The translations under genes were made by a program, and so were the position numbers. Shown in pieces: positions 35,563-44,725 of a DNA stretch of 64,000 nucleotides (its first letter is position 1; each line of letters starts with the position of its first letter). Below the pieces are notes generated by a model. That model was not told where the DNA came from and made no database searches. It saw only the letters and a list, made by a program, of their open reading frames with translations. The stretch is from an uncultured Paracoccaceae bacterium (GTDB lineage Bacteria > Pseudomonadota > Alphaproteobacteria > Rhodobacterales > Rhodobacteraceae): NCBI GenBank assembly GCA_947498645.1, contig CANMKS010000001.1, forward strand, positions 2,518,032 through 2,582,031, written 5' to 3'.

Positions 35563-36353
35563 TGCTGGCGTTGATTGCAGGCACAGGCGCTTTGCCTCCG
35601 GCGTTGGTCACGTGCTTGCCTAAGCGTCCACTGATCTGCGCCATGGCGGGGTTTGCGCCCGCGCTCAACCCTGATGTGACCTTTCGGATCGAGCACTTGG
35701 GCAGCTTTCTGGCCGAGCTCAAACAGCGTGGCGTGACCGAAGTGTGCATGGCAGGGGCCGTGCGCCGCCCGGACATTGATCAAACGGCCATTGATGCCGA
35801 AACCCTGCCGCTGGTGCCGCGCATCGCAAGCGCCATTGCCAAGGGCGATGACGGGGCCTTGCGCGAAGTCATCGGGATTTTCGAAGAGGCAGGACTGGCG
35901 GTAAAGGCCGCCCATGATATTGCACCGGGCCTGTTGCCGGTCGCGGGCGTACCCACAAAAATCGCCATCACCGACCAAATCCGCGCGGACGCGGATATGG
36001 CCGAGCAAACCATTGCGCAGATGGGCGCAGCCGACGTCGGCCAGGCCTGTCTGGTGCGCACCGGGCAGGTGCTGGCGCGCGAAGATCAATCGGGCACCGA
36101 CACAATGATTGCCAAAGCAGCGCCGAGAGATGCAAAACAGGCAGTGCTTTTCAAGGCGCCAAAGCCCATGCAGGATCGCCGTGCTGATCTGCCGGTGATT
36201 GGCCCTGACACAGCCCGCAACGCCGCAGCCGCCGGGTTGGCAGGCATCGTGATTGAAGCAGGTGGCGTGATGGTTCTGGACCAGTTGCAGGTGCTGGCGG
36301 CATTGGATGCGGCGGGGCTTTTTCTTTGGGTGCGGCCCAAGGGGGGGGCATGA
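35562..36353 (+). CDS. lpxI: UDP-2,3-diacylglucosamine hydrolase, LpxI type
   Basis: A 263-residue LpxI (DUF1009), the alphaproteobacterial enzyme that removes UMP from UDP-2,3-diacylglucosamine to give lipid X. Visible features are the N-terminal LALIAGTGALPPALV and the C-terminal GIVIEAGGVMVLDQLQVLAALDAAGLFLW, both typical. It replaces the unrelated LpxH of enterobacteria. It lies between lpxA and lpxB with overlapping stop/start codons at both ends. Confidence 0.93.
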   Translation: MLALIAGTGALPPALVTCLPKRPLICAMAGFAPALNPDVTFRIEHLGSFLAELKQRGVTEVCMAGAVRRPDIDQTAIDAETLPLVPRIASAIAKGDDGALREVIGIFEEAGLAVKAAHDIAPGLLPVAGVPTKIAITDQIRADADMAEQTIAQMGAADVGQACLVRTGQVLAREDQSGTDTMIAKAAPRDAKQAVLFKAPKPMQDRRADLPVIGPDTARNAAAAGLAGIVIEAGGVMVLDQLQVLAALDAAGLFLWVRPKGGA

Positions 36354-37501
36354 AGGTTTTTCTGATCGCGGGCGAGGCCTCTGGCGATAAGCTCGGGGTG
36401 GCTTTGATGGCGGGCTTGAAAGAGCTGCAACCCGATGTGCAGTTTGACGGGGTTGCGGGGCCTTTGATGCAAGCCGAAGGTATGCAAAGCCGCTTTCCCA
36501 TGGATGAACTCAGCGTCATGGGGCTGGCCGAGATATTGCCGAAGTACCGTGCGCTCAAGGCGCGGATCAAGCAGATGGCCGAGGCGATCATCGCAACCAA
36601 ACCTGACGTGTTGATCACCATCGACAGCCCGGATTTCTGCTTGCGCGTGGCGCGGCTGGTCAAAGCTGCCAGTGATATCCGCACGGTGCATTACGTGGCA
36701 CCTACGGTCTGGGCCTGGCGTCCGGGGCGTGCTGCCAAGATGGCGCATCATATCGATCATGTATTGGCGCTCTTCCCGTTTGAGCCGCCGCTGATGCAGG
36801 CGGCAGGCATGGCCTGCGATTTTGTTGGCCACCCGGTTGTGGCGGAACCTGTCGCCAGCGACGAAGACGCCGCGCGTTTGGGCGAGGGTACGGTCGTGCT
36901 GGTCCTGCCGGGCAGCCGCAAGGGCGAGGTATCGCGATTGGCGGACCGCTTTGGCGATGCGGCAGCACAGATCGCGGCCAAACTGCCCGATGCGCGTTTT
37001 GTCATCCCCACAACAGGCGGCGTGCATGATCTGGTCCAGGACCGGGTGGCGCATTGGAAGGTGCCGGTCACGGTTCTGCCACCCGGCTCTGCCGACAAAC
37101 CCGCATGGTTCAAACGGGCGGATGTGGCGCTGGCGGCCTCTGGCACGGTGTCGTTGGAATTGGCGGCCGCACAAACGCCGATGGTGATCGCCTATGACAT
37201 GGCCTGGCTCAGCCGGATCATCATCGGGCGGATGCTGATGGTGGATACGGTCACACTTGTGAACCTTGTCAGCGAAACCCGCACGGTGCCCGAATTTGTT
37301 GGCAAGGATTGTCTCGCAGGACCAATTGCCGATGCGGTGCTGGATGTGCTTGCACACCCCGATGCGCAGCGCGCAGCCATGGCGCTGACGATGGAACGTC
37401 TGGGGCAGGGCGGCGACGCCCCCGGCCTACGCGCGGCGCGCGCGGTTCTGGCGGGGCTTGAAGATGCGCCCGTCAAGGATGATCAGACCACAGGCAAGTA
37501 G
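36350..37501 (+). CDS. lpxB: Lipid A disaccharide synthase
   Basis: A 383-residue GT-B glycosyltransferase that joins lipid X and UDP-diacylglucosamine into the lipid A disaccharide. MKVFLIAGEASGDKLG is the canonical start, so the ATG at 36350, overlapping the lpxI stop, is chosen. Further motifs are TIDSPDFCLRVARL, YVAPTVWAWRPGRAAKM and LVLPGSRKGEV. The C-terminal end overlaps the convergent EamA gene by 75 bases, which is unusually long. Confidence 0.95.
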   Translation: MKVFLIAGEASGDKLGVALMAGLKELQPDVQFDGVAGPLMQAEGMQSRFPMDELSVMGLAEILPKYRALKARIKQMAEAIIATKPDVLITIDSPDFCLRVARLVKAASDIRTVHYVAPTVWAWRPGRAAKMAHHIDHVLALFPFEPPLMQAAGMACDFVGHPVVAEPVASDEDAARLGEGTVVLVLPGSRKGEVSRLADRFGDAAAQIAAKLPDARFVIPTTGGVHDLVQDRVAHWKVPVTVLPPGSADKPAWFKRADVALAASGTVSLELAAAQTPMVIAYDMAWLSRIIIGRMLMVDTVTLVNLVSETRTVPEFVGKDCLAGPIADAVLDVLAHPDAQRAAMALTMERLGQGGDAPGLRAARAVLAGLEDAPVKDDQTTGK

Positions 37502-38350
37502 CACAAAACCTGCGTAGGCGCGCAGCGGCAAGGCTTCGCCCAGAACGACGGCGCCCAGCACAATCGCCACAGGGGCCACCAGCAACGTACACAGCATCAG
37601 GTTGCCACTGCCCGCCATGGCCAGCACGCGGTAATACAGCATATAGGCGATCGCGGTGGCGACGATGGCGTAATAGGCAATCGCGGCCCATGTCTGGGGT
37701 TGCAGGTGCAGCGTCAACGGCCCTTCGATCAACCAGGCGGCGGGCAGCGTGACCAGCGAGGCCCCGGTCAGCATACCAGCGGCAGCGACCTGTGGTGATA
37801 AGCCGCTCAGCATCTTGCGCGCCCAGACACCGGCAAGCGCATAGCTGATCGTGCCGCCAATCACGGCCAGCTGACCAAGAGAGCGCAGGTCGAAATCCCT
37901 GAAGGCCGAAAGACCAATGGCGGTTGCCACGCCAAAGAACCCAAGCGTCACCCCCAGCGCCTTGCGCGCCGTCAGCCGCTCATCTGCAAAGAACAACGCA
38001 GCAGCGATCACCCCAAAAATGGCGGTGGCGGCGTTAAGAATGGATGTAAGGCCGGTCGAGATATGCAACTGCCCCCAGGCCATCAGGCTGAAGGGAATGA
38101 CGTTGTTAAGAAACCCCATGACAAGAAACGCCCCCCAGATGCGCGGGTCCACAGGCAGGGGCAGGCGGCGCAGCAGCACATAGGCCCAGAGGATCAGCAT
38201 GGCCCAGCCAGTGCGATGGGCGACCGAACTCAGCGGGCCGATTTCATTCAGCGCAATGCGGATCGACAGGAACGAGCCGCCCCAGATGAAAGAGAGCAGC
38301 AAAAGCTCTGCCCAGGCGCGCGGGGAAATGGTTTTTTGAACGGGTGACAT
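37427..38350 (-). CDS. EamA/DMT-family exporter
   Basis: A 307-residue membrane protein with ten predicted helices in two EamA repeats (about 15-145 and 160-290). The first repeat holds the typical FIWGGSFLSIRIALNEIGPL. Members export amino acids, sugars or other metabolites; the substrate cannot be told. The ATG at 38350 is chosen because the upstream residues are not family-like. Its 3' end overlaps lpxB on the other strand by 75 bases. Confidence 0.88.
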   Translation of the reverse strand: MSPVQKTISPRAWAELLLLSFIWGGSFLSIRIALNEIGPLSSVAHRTGWAMLILWAYVLLRRLPLPVDPRIWGAFLVMGFLNNVIPFSLMAWGQLHISTGLTSILNAATAIFGVIAAALFFADERLTARKALGVTLGFFGVATAIGLSAFRDFDLRSLGQLAVIGGTISYALAGVWARKMLSGLSPQVAAAGMLTGASLVTLPAAWLIEGPLTLHLQPQTWAAIAYYAIVATAIAYMLYYRVLAMAGSGNLMLCTLLVAPVAIVLGAVVLGEALPLRAYAGFVLLACGLIILDGRIFKPRQNRARRA

Positions 38351-38406
38351 GAGGGCAAGTTGACCGGTTTGGCACCACAGGCGCAACCCGGATCATGCGG
38401 ATGGGC

Positions 38407-38439
38407 AACAAAAAGCCCCGCCGGGTTGGGCGGGGCTTT
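38407..38439 (-). terminator. Intrinsic terminator of the FadL-like gene
   Basis: An 11-bp stem, AAAGCCCCGCC/GGCGGGGCTTT (38412-38439, 6-base loop), followed on the minus strand by a T-run. It lies 26 bases after the stop of the outer-membrane protein gene and before the EamA gene in the same orientation, isolating the two. Confidence 0.9.
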
Positions 38440-38465
38440 CAGGTGCTTGCTATTCTCTTTGAATA

Positions 38466-39509
38466 CTAGAAATTGTAAGCGACTTTCAGTCCAACAGCTA
38501 GCGCTGAGTTGTCTTCGAACTCAGCACCAATGATTGAGGTCGTCGCATCGCCCAGTTTTGCGTACCGCACACCGCCTGAAACTTCGACACCGTTGTTCAG
38601 ATTGTAGGCAGCGCCAAGTTGAACACTCAAGAACCCGTCAGTTGGCCCGAGGTTCCCTGTAACTTCGCCAGTCTCCTCTTCGTATCCGACGCTGACAGAT
38701 GCAGACAAATTATCGTTGATGCGGCGGCCAACACCAATGTTGTAGGTGATAACGTCGTCATCATATGAAAGGATATCTCCTGCCAAGCTATCGGTAAGAG
38801 CGAAACCATCCCATGCGACCCAACGCACCGAGCCAAACAGGAGTGTGTCTGCGGCAATGCCTGTTTGGAAATCCAAATTGACCGATTCGGGCAACGTGGT
38901 CGACAGATCGCCGCTTGTGCCATCAAGCTCCAGATCAACCTCGCTATTGTAGGTCAGTGCGACACGCAGCGCGATGTCCTTACGTTCGTATGCGCCACCA
39001 GCGACGAAGCCAAGCCCACTATCGCTTGAATAAGTTGAGTCATATGCCGCTGGAGCCGTTACATCATAGACACCCTCGGCTGTCGTCTGACGCAAACCGC
39101 CATGCACACTGAAGTTATCGTTGACTTCGTAACGGCCCAACACTGTTACGCCGAACGTTGTGACTTGAGCGTTCGAGCCTGCAAGAGGGTAACCAGCGTC
39201 AGTATCGTCGTAGTCAACGTCTGCGCCATACGGCTGATCCACAATCACAGCGAGTGACAGCTGATCAGTGACTTGTGTCTTAAGTGCCGCGCCAAGCTGT
39301 GAATATGATGGCGCGATACCACCGGAGCCAACTGCGCCCCCACCGACTGACCCAGAGAGGTCAGGCGTGACCAGTCCAAAGCTAAGCTCTACATAGTCAC
39401 CATCTTCAAAAATCACGCCGATGGGTTGTCCCGAGCGATCAAGTCCCCCCGCGTGTGCGATGCTGGTCGTGAGCAGCAGTGCTGCCCCTGCTGTCATTAC
39501 GTTTTTCAT
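38466..39509 (-). CDS. FadL/OmpP1-like outer-membrane beta-barrel protein
   Basis: A 347-residue exported protein. A signal peptide (NVMTAGAALLLTTSIAHAGG) is followed by alternating amphipathic strands and a C-terminal Phe (GLKVAYNF), the outer-membrane insertion signal. The N-terminus (GGLDRSGQPIGVIFEDGDYVELSFG) and strand pattern resemble the FadL/OmpP1 family, which lets hydrophobic compounds cross the outer membrane, though it is about 90 residues shorter than E. coli FadL. The gene looks lower in GC than its neighbours by eye, as is common for abundant porin-like proteins. It has its own terminator. The ligand is unknown. Confidence 0.8.
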   Translation of the reverse strand: MKNVMTAGAALLLTTSIAHAGGLDRSGQPIGVIFEDGDYVELSFGLVTPDLSGSVGGGAVGSGGIAPSYSQLGAALKTQVTDQLSLAVIVDQPYGADVDYDDTDAGYPLAGSNAQVTTFGVTVLGRYEVNDNFSVHGGLRQTTAEGVYDVTAPAAYDSTYSSDSGLGFVAGGAYERKDIALRVALTYNSEVDLELDGTSGDLSTTLPESVNLDFQTGIAADTLLFGSVRWVAWDGFALTDSLAGDILSYDDDVITYNIGVGRRINDNLSASVSVGYEEETGEVTGNLGPTDGFLSVQLGAAYNLNNGVEVSGGVRYAKLGDATTSIIGAEFEDNSALAVGLKVAYNF

Positions 39510-39657
39510 GTCCTCATCCCTGTCATGAATAAAATCTGTGCAGTTGACCCTAAGGAGTGCCTCACCTTTGCGTCAATTATTGACGCCACGTCACCAAATA
39601 TGCCGCGCCGCTGCGTAACAAATTTGCAAACATGGGTGGTGGGTGCCTGCGGGCCCC

Positions 39658-40521
39658 TTATCCGGGTTGCCGCATGGCATTCTGGATGTTGAGGTAGTTG
39701 GCGGCAAAAATCAGCGCCGCGCCCACAAAGATCCACGGATCAAGCGGCTCTGCATAAAGCAGCATTCCGACCACGGCAATCGTCGGCAGGCGGACAAAGT
39801 CGATGGGCATCACCACGCTGGCTGGCGCGATCCGCAGCGCGTTGGTCAGGCAGAAATGCGCCAGCAGCCCCGCACAACCGATCACCACGACCCAAGGCAA
39901 AGCCGCCAAGGAGGGGATCGTCAGGTCGCCGTCATAGCCTGCGCAGATCAAACCAAAGATGGCTTGCATCGTGGTAAGGTAGAACAGGATCGTCGTGATC
40001 GTCTCGGTCCGGGTCAGCATCCGGGTGAAGATCGCGGTGAGCGCAAAGAACACAGCACAGCTGGCCGCCGCGATCAGGCCAAGGCTGATCTCGCTGGGGT
40101 TGGGTCGCGCCACGATCAGGATGCCTATAAATCCGATGGCGGCACACAGCAATCCGATGCCGGTCAGCCGTTCCTTGAGCAGCAGCGGCGAGAGCAGGAT
40201 CACCCAGATCGGCGTGGTGAATTCCAGTGCAAAGACCTGCGCCAGCGGGATCAGGGTGATCGCCAGAAACCACAGGTTTTGCCCGGCGAAATGGCACAGG
40301 TTGCGGGTTGCATGAAGCCCAAGCCTGTCCCGGCTGATTTGCCCCAAGGTGCCCGCCATCCCGGCAACGGCGACCACAATCACGATCCCGGTCAGGCTGC
40401 GGAACAGCATGATCTCAAACGTATCAAGTTCCAGGCTCACCGTGCGTCCTGCAACCGCCATCAGCGTAAACGAGGTGATCGCGCCGATCATCCAGACGGC
40501 GGCTTGCAGGGTTGTACTCAT
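39658..40521 (-). CDS. EamA/DMT-family exporter
   Basis: A 287-residue protein with ten predicted helices in two EamA repeats, starting STTLQAAVWMIGAITSFTLMAVAGR. It resembles the alphaproteobacterial RhaT/RarD-like transporters often annotated as S-adenosylmethionine or riboflavin-type exporters, but the substrate is not evident. It is the second DMT protein of the window and not closely similar to the first. It is divergent from the pseudo-metallopeptidase gene. Confidence 0.88.
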   Translation of the reverse strand: MSTTLQAAVWMIGAITSFTLMAVAGRTVSLELDTFEIMLFRSLTGIVIVVAVAGMAGTLGQISRDRLGLHATRNLCHFAGQNLWFLAITLIPLAQVFALEFTTPIWVILLSPLLLKERLTGIGLLCAAIGFIGILIVARPNPSEISLGLIAAASCAVFFALTAIFTRMLTRTETITTILFYLTTMQAIFGLICAGYDGDLTIPSLAALPWVVVIGCAGLLAHFCLTNALRIAPASVVMPIDFVRLPTIAVVGMLLYAEPLDPWIFVGAALIFAANYLNIQNAMRQPG

Positions 40522-40602
40522 GCGGGGCAGTTGTCACTGATGCGGGATGTTTTGCAAGGCCCGTTGCGATGTGGTCTTGTGCTGGAAACAGGAGGCGCGC
40601 GA

Positions 40603-41211
40603 ATGCGTTGGATTATTGCGATGTTTCTGCTGGCAGGCACGGTTCAGGCGGACCCGGTGGATGACGTGATGGCCTCCGCGATGCGCAGCTTTGCGCAGAT
40701 GCCTGTTGTCACCCGCGTCGGGGTGATTGCAGGGCAATGCGGTGCGGATGACACGGTGAATGGGCAGGTGGTCTATTGCACCACGCGCAATGAAATTCTG
40801 ATCACGACCGCCGCCAGCACGCTGCCCCAGGCGCCTTATCTGGTGGCGCATGCCTATGGTCATGCGGTGCAGGTGCGCCACGGTGTTGCGGATTTCGCGC
40901 TGTCACAAATCCGCAATCGCCGCAGCGAAGAACTGATGCTGCGCGGCCTTGTGGCGCGGCAGGTGGATTGTATTGCGGGTTTTCTGGTCGCGCGGGCAGG
41001 CGTGCCGCCTGTGTCGCTTGGGGATTGGATGACAGCCGAACCCTTTGCCGGGATCCATTGGGGACGTGATCCGTTGCATGTGGGCCCCACTGTCAGCATC
41101 GGTTTGGAGGCCCGTGACCAATGGTTTCAACGCGGGCAGGGCGGCGATCTGGCACAATGCGCACCCGGCGAGTTTACGGCTGATCTGCTACTCGACGCCC
41201 TGCAAGACTAA
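40603..41211 (+). CDS. YpfJ-like metallopeptidase relative with degraded active site
   Basis: A 202-residue secreted protein: signal peptide RWIIAMFLLAGTVQA, then a domain resembling the YpfJ/neutral zinc metallopeptidase family. The motif that should be HExxH is H83-A-Y-G-H87, so the catalytic Glu is Ala84. The downstream conserved region (ARQVDCIAGFLVAR, with D122) is still recognisable as the family's ELQADCxAG helix. Zinc ligands remain but the general base is lost, so peptidase activity is unlikely. The start at 40603 has GGAGG upstream; the much longer in-frame extension is antisense to the EamA gene and is rejected. Two Cys (46, 59) may form a disulfide. Confidence 0.7.
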   Translation: MRWIIAMFLLAGTVQADPVDDVMASAMRSFAQMPVVTRVGVIAGQCGADDTVNGQVVYCTTRNEILITTAASTLPQAPYLVAHAYGHAVQVRHGVADFALSQIRNRRSEELMLRGLVARQVDCIAGFLVARAGVPPVSLGDWMTAEPFAGIHWGRDPLHVGPTVSIGLEARDQWFQRGQGGDLAQCAPGEFTADLLLDALQD

Positions 41212-42035
41212 GCTGTGTTACGGACCGCAAAGACAATTCTTTTGGCGTCACCAAGTGAGGTGAGCTGTTTGCCTTTGGCCGTTTGCATCGTAAAGCCTGC
41301 CTTGCTGAGCAGATCGTAAACGGCGTCATGGTTTTTTGTGACGGTCAACATCAGCACCCGCAGCGCGCCAAGCGTCGTTTCGGCACCACGTAACACGTCA
41401 AGCTCTGCCCCTTCGGCATCAATGCACAGCGCATCCACGTGCAACCCATGTTGGGCCGCATAGTGATCAATCGTGACCGTGTGCACATCGCGCACGACAA
41501 CATCTGCCAACGCCCCTTTGCGCGACAGACGTGCCCGCATTTGTGCGAAATCAGAGCTTAACCCACTGTGGAACCCGCCAAGGCGGTCCTCATAAAACGA
41601 TGCCTTGCCGATCCGGTTGCTGACCGCGGCGTTGATGCAGGTCGCATTGGCGCAGGTGCGGATATTCTTGCGCAGGGTTTCCAGATTTTCTGTGCCGGGT
41701 TCAAACGTATGAACCTGACCATGGCCCCCAACCCTGGTGGCCAGAAATTGTGTGGTGAAACCGATGTGACCGCCAACCTCGAACACAGTGTCACCGGGGT
41801 GTAGGTAGCCGCCCAACGCATTTAGTGCGTCAATCTGAGGCTGTTTTCTGTGCAGCCAGAAATGTTTGTGCGTCAGGGCAAGGTAGCGAAACGGCATAGC
41901 TGCCAATGGGTGCGGCATCGTCAGCTGAAAGTCGCATCTTTTGACAATCAGGTCCGTAATGGCGCGAAGCGCCCGATTTGACGCCAATGATCTGCTTTGG
42001 GATGGGAGGCTACGCTTTGACACGGTCGATTGCAT
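41208..42035 (-). CDS. FkbM-family methyltransferase
   Basis: A 275-residue S-adenosylmethionine-dependent methyltransferase. The SAM-binding motif is DTVFEVGGHIGFTTQFLAT, followed by HTFEPGTENLETLRKNI (motif II) and DALCIDAEGAELDVLRGAE. FkbM enzymes O-methylate sugars or other hydroxyl groups, often in surface polysaccharides. No polysaccharide genes are adjacent. The last four bases overlap the end of the convergent gene. The upstream region (42036-42146) is AT-rich with several TTAA tetramers and probably holds its promoter. Confidence 0.85.
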   Translation of the reverse strand: MQSTVSKRSLPSQSRSLASNRALRAITDLIVKRCDFQLTMPHPLAAMPFRYLALTHKHFWLHRKQPQIDALNALGGYLHPGDTVFEVGGHIGFTTQFLATRVGGHGQVHTFEPGTENLETLRKNIRTCANATCINAAVSNRIGKASFYEDRLGGFHSGLSSDFAQMRARLSRKGALADVVVRDVHTVTIDHYAAQHGLHVDALCIDAEGAELDVLRGAETTLGALRVLMLTVTKNHDAVYDLLSKAGFTMQTAKGKQLTSLGDAKRIVFAVRNTA

Positions 42036-42146
42036 AAAAGTTTACTCGTTACTTCACTGTGTCGAACATCACACGTTAACGTTGATGAAGCCTTAACATT
42101 TAAGCTTAAAGTAAAACAGAATGCAACCCCAAGATGCAGAGTGTGG

Positions 42147-43706
42147 TTATTCCCACTCGATCGTGCCGGGTGGTTTGCTGGTGATGTCATAGGTGACCCG
42201 ATTGATCCCAGGCACCTCATTGATGATCCGCGTGGCGGTTTCACCCAGAAATTCATGGCTGAACGGATAGTAATCCGCCGTCATGCCATCAACTGATGTC
42301 ACTGCACGCAAGGCACATGCGAAATCATATGTGCGCCCGTCACCCATCACGCCCACCGTGCGCACAGGCAGGATTGCGCAGAACGCCTGCCAGATTTCAT
42401 CATAGAGCCCATGCTTGCGAATCTGGTCGATATAGACTGCATCGGCCTTGCGCAGGATCTCTAACTTTTCGCGCGTGATTTCGCCGGGACAGCGGATCGC
42501 CAGACCGGGGCCGGGGAAGGGGTGGCGACCAATGAAGGATTTGGGCAGGCCAAGCTCAACACCCAGCGCGCGCACTTCGTCCTTGAAAAGCTCGCGCAGG
42601 GGTTCCACCAGCTTCAGCCCCATCTTTTCAGGCAGGCCGCCGACGTTGTGGTGGCTTTTGATCGTCACAGAGGGGCCACCGGAAAAGCTCACACTTTCAA
42701 TAACATCGGGATAAAGTGTGCCTTGGGCAAGAAAGGCGGCATCTTCGATCTGGTCGGCGTATTTCTGGAAGACGTCGATAAACAGGCGTCCGATGATCTT
42801 GCGTTTGGTTTCGGGGTCGGACTGGCCTTCCAACTCGCCCAGAAACAGATCACTTTCATCGGCGTGGATCACCTTGAGATTCATGTGATCGCGGAACATG
42901 CCCACGACCTCTTCGGCCTCATTGAGGCGCAGCAGCCCGTGATCGACGAAGACGCAGGTGAGTTGATCGCCAATGGCCTCATGCAGCAGGGCCGCAGCGA
43001 CGGAGGAATCGACGCCGCCAGAGAGGGCGCAAATAACGTGGGCGCTGCCCACTTGTTCCTTGATCGCCGCAATCGCCTGTTCGCGGTAGGCGCCCATGGT
43101 CCAATCCCCCGAAAATCCGGCCAGACGCACAAAATTTTCGTAGAGCTTTGATCCGTTGGGAGTGTGGTGCACCTCGGGGTGGAATTGCACGGCATAAAAG
43201 TTGCGGGCGACATCCGCTGTAATGGCGTAGGGTGCATTTGGCGAGGTGCCATAAACCGCAAAACCCGGTGCGATTTCAGAGACATGGTCGCCATGGCTCA
43301 TCCAGACTTGTTCCTTGTCGGCCGCAAACCAACCATCCAACAGCGACAGTTTGCCAGCGGGCGTCACATAGGCGCGGCCAAACTCGGCAGTGCCTTCGCC
43401 GCTGACCACCTTGCCGCCCAATTGTTCCATCATGGTTTGCTGGCCATAGCAGATGCCCAGCACCGGGATACCCATCTCAAAGAGCGACTGCGGCGCGCGT
43501 GGCGAACCTTCGCGTGTCACGCTGTCCGGGCCACCGGAGAGGATGACCGCCTTGGGCGCGAAATCGGCCAGAAAGGCGTCTGTGACATTCTGGTAAGGGT
43601 GGATTTCGCAGTAGACGTTTAACTCGCGCAGGCGGCGGGCGATCAACTGGGTCACCTGACTGCCGAAATCGATGATAAGAAGGCGTTCGTGCGTGATATT
43701 TTCCAT
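42147..43706 (-). CDS. guaA: GMP synthase (glutamine-hydrolysing)
   Basis: A 519-residue GuaA. The N-terminal class I glutamine amidotransferase has its nucleophile in [10 protein letters not shown] and the His/Glu pair in [11 protein letters not shown]. The ATP pyrophosphatase domain begins at about residue 200 with the PP-loop [12 protein letters not shown], and the C-terminal dimerisation domain ends PPGTIEWE. It converts XMP to GMP. The length is normal and the gene stands alone. Confidence 0.97.
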   Translation of the reverse strand: MENITHERLLIIDFGSQVTQLIARRLRELNVYCEIHPYQNVTDAFLADFAPKAVILSGGPDSVTREGSPRAPQSLFEMGIPVLGICYGQQTMMEQLGGKVVSGEGTAEFGRAYVTPAGKLSLLDGWFAADKEQVWMSHGDHVSEIAPGFAVYGTSPNAPYAITADVARNFYAVQFHPEVHHTPNGSKLYENFVRLAGFSGDWTMGAYREQAIAAIKEQVGSAHVICALSGGVDSSVAAALLHEAIGDQLTCVFVDHGLLRLNEAEEVVGMFRDHMNLKVIHADESDLFLGELEGQSDPETKRKIIGRLFIDVFQKYADQIEDAAFLAQGTLYPDVIESVSFSGGPSVTIKSHHNVGGLPEKMGLKLVEPLRELFKDEVRALGVELGLPKSFIGRHPFPGPGLAIRCPGEITREKLEILRKADAVYIDQIRKHGLYDEIWQAFCAILPVRTVGVMGDGRTYDFACALRAVTSVDGMTADYYPFSHEFLGETATRIINEVPGINRVTYDITSKPPGTIEWE

Positions 43707-43817
43707 GCCGCGTCGGTAAACGCAGGTCCGGGTTTGTGCAAGGGGGTGGATGCCAAATTGAACCGCGCAAATTCAGGCGAAATGTGATATCCCGGTGCTA
43801 TTATAGACGGAGATATT

Positions 43818-44621
43818 ATGATGCAGATTTTTGAGCACACGTTGGCGCGGGTGGCCGTTTGGAACCTGGCCGGTTTTGGCGGAATTGATAACGACCGCAT
43901 GAAACGACAAGCCGAAGGGCTGGCCTTGCTGGATGCCGAACTGGTGACGTTGGTCGAGGTTAATCCGGTCAGCTATATTGATACATTGGCCGCAGAGATT
44001 GGCACCTATGGGGTGCACTATGACACAACGATCCTGCCGCAACCCGGCGCGCTTCATATCGGGTTCCTGCATAAAAAGGGTGTAGAGGTCAGCAACGCCA
44101 CGATGATCCCCGGATCGGAAGGGGATTATACCACCGGGCGCAGGGCCATTTCGGTGGACGTCAAGATGGGCAGGTTTTCGGCACATCTGGTGGGCGTGCA
44201 TCTCAAATCCGGGCGCAACAAGCCCGAGCAAAAGCTGCGTGATACCCAATGCGTGGCCATTGGTAACTATTTGACGGCCCTGCGTAATACACCCGGTTTC
44301 AAGCGCAAGGCCCTGTTGCTGATGGGCGATTTCAACATGATCCCCGGTCAGGATGTCAGCAATTTCCATCACCTTGGCGGTGATGATCTGATGGATTTCG
44401 TCTCTAGCTGGGATTTGCAGGATCGGTTCAGCCATATCCTTGATAAAGGCCGGGCGAATCTGCTGGATGGGTTTGCGGTGTCGCGGACCTTTGCCACCGA
44501 CTATGTGCGTGGTTCCCTGCGTCTGTTCCCGATGCATTGGACCATGGATATGGGGCGCGAGCGGTTCAAGGATGACGTGTCCGATCACCTGCCGTTTGTT
44601 GCGAGTTTTCGCGTCTTCTGA
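43818..44621 (+). CDS. Endonuclease/exonuclease/phosphatase-family protein
   Basis: A 267-residue EEP-superfamily protein without a signal peptide. Motifs: WNLAGFGG at the N-terminus, LVTLVEVNP (the metal-binding Glu), LVGVHLKSGRN, LLMGDFNMIPGQD (Asn/Asp pair) and the C-terminal SDHLPFVASF (the catalytic Asp-His). Members cleave phosphodiester bonds in DNA, RNA, lipids or nucleotides, and the substrate is not readable here. It lies alone between guaA and the MttB-like gene. Confidence 0.85.
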   Translation: MMQIFEHTLARVAVWNLAGFGGIDNDRMKRQAEGLALLDAELVTLVEVNPVSYIDTLAAEIGTYGVHYDTTILPQPGALHIGFLHKKGVEVSNATMIPGSEGDYTTGRRAISVDVKMGRFSAHLVGVHLKSGRNKPEQKLRDTQCVAIGNYLTALRNTPGFKRKALLLMGDFNMIPGQDVSNFHHLGGDDLMDFVSSWDLQDRFSHILDKGRANLLDGFAVSRTFATDYVRGSLRLFPMHWTMDMGRERFKDDVSDHLPFVASFRVF

Positions 44622-44725
44622 CGGCGCATGTCGGTTTTCCCCCTGAGGGGCCGCAAAATCGGCAGGGTCTGGCCGTGGCGCAATGTATCACATGCGCAAC
44701 TGCTACCTCGCACTGGAGAACCGAG

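Noticed and set aside
39643..41211. A 522-codon open frame on the plus strand that includes the pseudo-metallopeptidase
   Set aside because: Its first 320 codons are antisense to a clear EamA transporter and have a Gln/Arg/His-rich composition. Only the part from the ATG at 40603, with its own ribosome site and signal peptide, is accepted.
42036..42146. CtrA box among the TTAA tetramers upstream of the FkbM gene
   Set aside because: Several TTAA copies occur, but none has the N7 spacing required for a CtrA site; the region is simply AT-rich.
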